DNA of 64,000 nucleotides from Pseudomonadota bacterium. Its GTDB lineage: Bacteria > Pseudomonadota > Alphaproteobacteria > Rhizobiales > Pleomorphomonadaceae. How positions within the stretch are numbered: the stretch's first letter is position 1; every line of letters begins with the position of its first letter. The DNA is taken from contig JAGSYU010000003.1 in the NCBI GenBank assembly GCA_018262575.1, positions 1 through 64,000 on the forward strand, in the 5' to 3' direction. The position numbers and the translations under genes were made by a program. Below, piece by piece: positions 62,822-64,000 of the stretch. Under the pieces are notes generated by a model that searched no databases, was not told the DNA's origin, and saw only the letters and a list, made by a program, of their open reading frames with translations.

Positions 62822-63961
62822 TCAGCCGCGCTGCCGCTTGGCACCGAGCATGATTTCCAGCGCCTTGTCGTAATCCGGCACAATGTCGTATTCCGCCGAA
62901 CGGGCCATCTCCTCCTCGACGCTGTCCCACTGGATGGCGTCAAGCTCATCCTTGGTGAACAGGTCGAAGCAGGCCTTGTTGCCCATCTGCGCCACCGGAT
63001 TGAAGGTACCCTCGGCAAACGCCACGGTGTGCGCGACCTCCGGGGTCTGCACATACTGAAGGAACTCGGCGGCGAGCGGCGACAGCTGCGGGTTGTTGAC
63101 GATTGAGGTGATCTCGATCCAGGAAACGCCGCCCTTGCCGTCAATCGGCCCCTTCAGCGGCGTGATGGCGCGCAGGTTGGGGTAACCGTCGGCGCGAGCC
63201 GGCGACACGGAATACGTGCCGCCGGTGAAGTGCAGGTCGATCTCGCCGGAGATCAGCGCCTGGTTCATGGTGGCGATGTCACCGATCATCTTGGCACCCT
63301 TGAAGATGCGGACGGCGGTATCCTCGAAGGCCTTGAAGTCGGCTTCGCTATGTTCGACGAAGGGGTTGATGCCGGCGGTGAGGAAGATGTCGAAGACGTT
63401 CCAGTCATCGGATTCCAGGATGCCGTACCTGCCGGCCAGCGACGGATCGTTGAACAGGTTCCAGCCCTGCTCTTCTGCCGTGGCGCGACTGATCTTGTCG
63501 GTGTTGACGACGAAGGAATAAGGCCCGAACCGCTGGGCCATGCCCAGGAGATCCTTGCCGTCATCACTCATCGCCCAGCGGTAGGGCGGCTTGAAGGACG
63601 GCAGCATCTTGTCGAAATAGGGCTCGAAGGTCTCACGCGGCAGCGGCTTGATCAGGCCGGCCGGCGCCATCACCTTGCGCGCCCAGGGATTGTTGACGTT
63701 GATCAGGTCCCAGATTTTGGTCTCACCGGCCCGGAGGCGGTTGATCATCGTCGGGTCGTTGGTCAGGCTCTCAGCCTTCACCGTGGCGCTCTTGGCAGCC
63801 CGAAACGGGTCGAGCACCTGCGCCGAGTTGTAGCCCTCCCAGCAAAGGATGTTGAGCTCGCCCTCGCGGGCGGCGAAGGCACGGCTCGCGGACAGAAGCG
63901 GGCCGGCGAAGGCCGCCGCCCCCATCATCTGCAGCATGTTGCGCCTGGACATCGGACCCAT
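62822..63961 (-). CDS. Periplasmic binding protein, spermidine/putrescine (PotD/PotF) type
   Basis: The 379-residue protein has an N-terminus MSRRNMLQMMGAAAF that looks like a twin-arginine (Tat) signal, cleaved near SRAFAAREG. The mature part has LNILCWEGYNSAQVLDPF, FVVNTDKISRATAEEQGW and GEIDLHFTGGTYSVSPAR, typical of polyamine-type binding proteins. It is the first gene of a four-gene operon with its ATPase and two permeases. AGGAAAGGG precedes the ATG at 63961; an ATG three codons later is possible. Confidence 0.9.
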   Translation of the reverse strand: MGPMSRRNMLQMMGAAAFAGPLLSASRAFAAREGELNILCWEGYNSAQVLDPFRAAKSATVKAESLTNDPTMINRLRAGETKIWDLINVNNPWARKVMAPAGLIKPLPRETFEPYFDKMLPSFKPPYRWAMSDDGKDLLGMAQRFGPYSFVVNTDKISRATAEEQGWNLFNDPSLAGRYGILESDDWNVFDIFLTAGINPFVEHSEADFKAFEDTAVRIFKGAKMIGDIATMNQALISGEIDLHFTGGTYSVSPARADGYPNLRAITPLKGPIDGKGGVSWIEITSIVNNPQLSPLAAEFLQYVQTPEVAHTVAFAEGTFNPVAQMGNKACFDLFTKDELDAIQWDSVEEEMARSAEYDIVPDYDKALEIMLGAKRQRG

Positions 63962-64000
63962 TGGAAAACCCTTTCCTGCTGACGGTTGGTCTGTTCCCTT

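Overview
The window is GC-rich, densely coded chromosomal DNA from an alphaproteobacterium, most likely of the order Hyphomicrobiales (Rhizobiales). Markers for this are the hisS-hisZ-hisG operon, the NDUFS4-type complex I accessory subunit, the plant/alphaproteobacterial type of glutamate-cysteine ligase next to rsmE, small DUF1127 proteins and a SorC regulator. A facultative anaerobe related to Pleomorphomonas is a reasonable guess, but it is inferred from gene content only. I saw no insertion sequence, prophage, CRISPR array or rRNA gene.

Layout. 1-1860: groES (partial)-groEL and terminator. 2.0-4.4 kb: SbmA/YddA-type ABC exporter and a DoxX protein. 4.6-8.2 kb: overlapping hisS-hisZ-hisG. 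8.4-12.1 kb: tag, cheZ, two L,D-transpeptidases, an LprI-like protein. 12.4-16.8 kb: lutABC, a LysE exporter and a convergent LysR regulator. 17.1-18.2 kb: three small proteins, two of them DUF1127. 18.4-22.2 kb: rsmE, gshA, xseA. 22.2-29.9 kb: a 7TM-PAS-GGDEF cyclase, malate synthase G, a universal stress protein and a 901-residue acyl-CoA synthetase/GNAT fusion. 30.2-36.8 kb: chemoreceptor, transaldolase, SorC regulator, NTF2-like protein, a short DHFR homologue, an RPE-family epimerase. 37.0-39.8 kb: a Ser/Gly-rich hypothetical and a divergent two-component pair. 39.9-44.3 kb: a four-gene Gld-like ABC operon. 44.5-48.1 kb: eutBC and an orphan sugar-type binding protein. 48.2-55.7 kb: the anaerobic block, with hcp, a 44-residue membrane peptide, hydE, and a convergent hydG-aspA-hydF operon. 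55.9-59.8 kb: MarR, DUF1349, an orphan ABC ATPase, tRNA-Pro(TGG), an NDUFS4-like protein, tRNA-Arg(TCT), a VanZ protein and a DeoR regulator. 60.0-64.0 kb: a complete spermidine/putrescine-type ABC operon on the minus strand.

The most unusual region is 48.2-55.8 kb. It holds all three [FeFe]-hydrogenase H-cluster maturases with their cluster-binding cysteines intact, an aspartase between hydG and hydF with very short gaps, a hybrid-cluster protein, and an FNR/FixK-type site (55758-55771) about 82 bp upstream of hydG. [FeFe]-hydrogenases are uncommon in alphaproteobacteria. The hydrogenase gene itself is not in the window. The aspartase could supply ammonium for the azadithiolate bridge of the H-cluster; this is a hypothesis.

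Start codons were chosen by eye from ribosome-binding sites and family lengths. No database search was possible.
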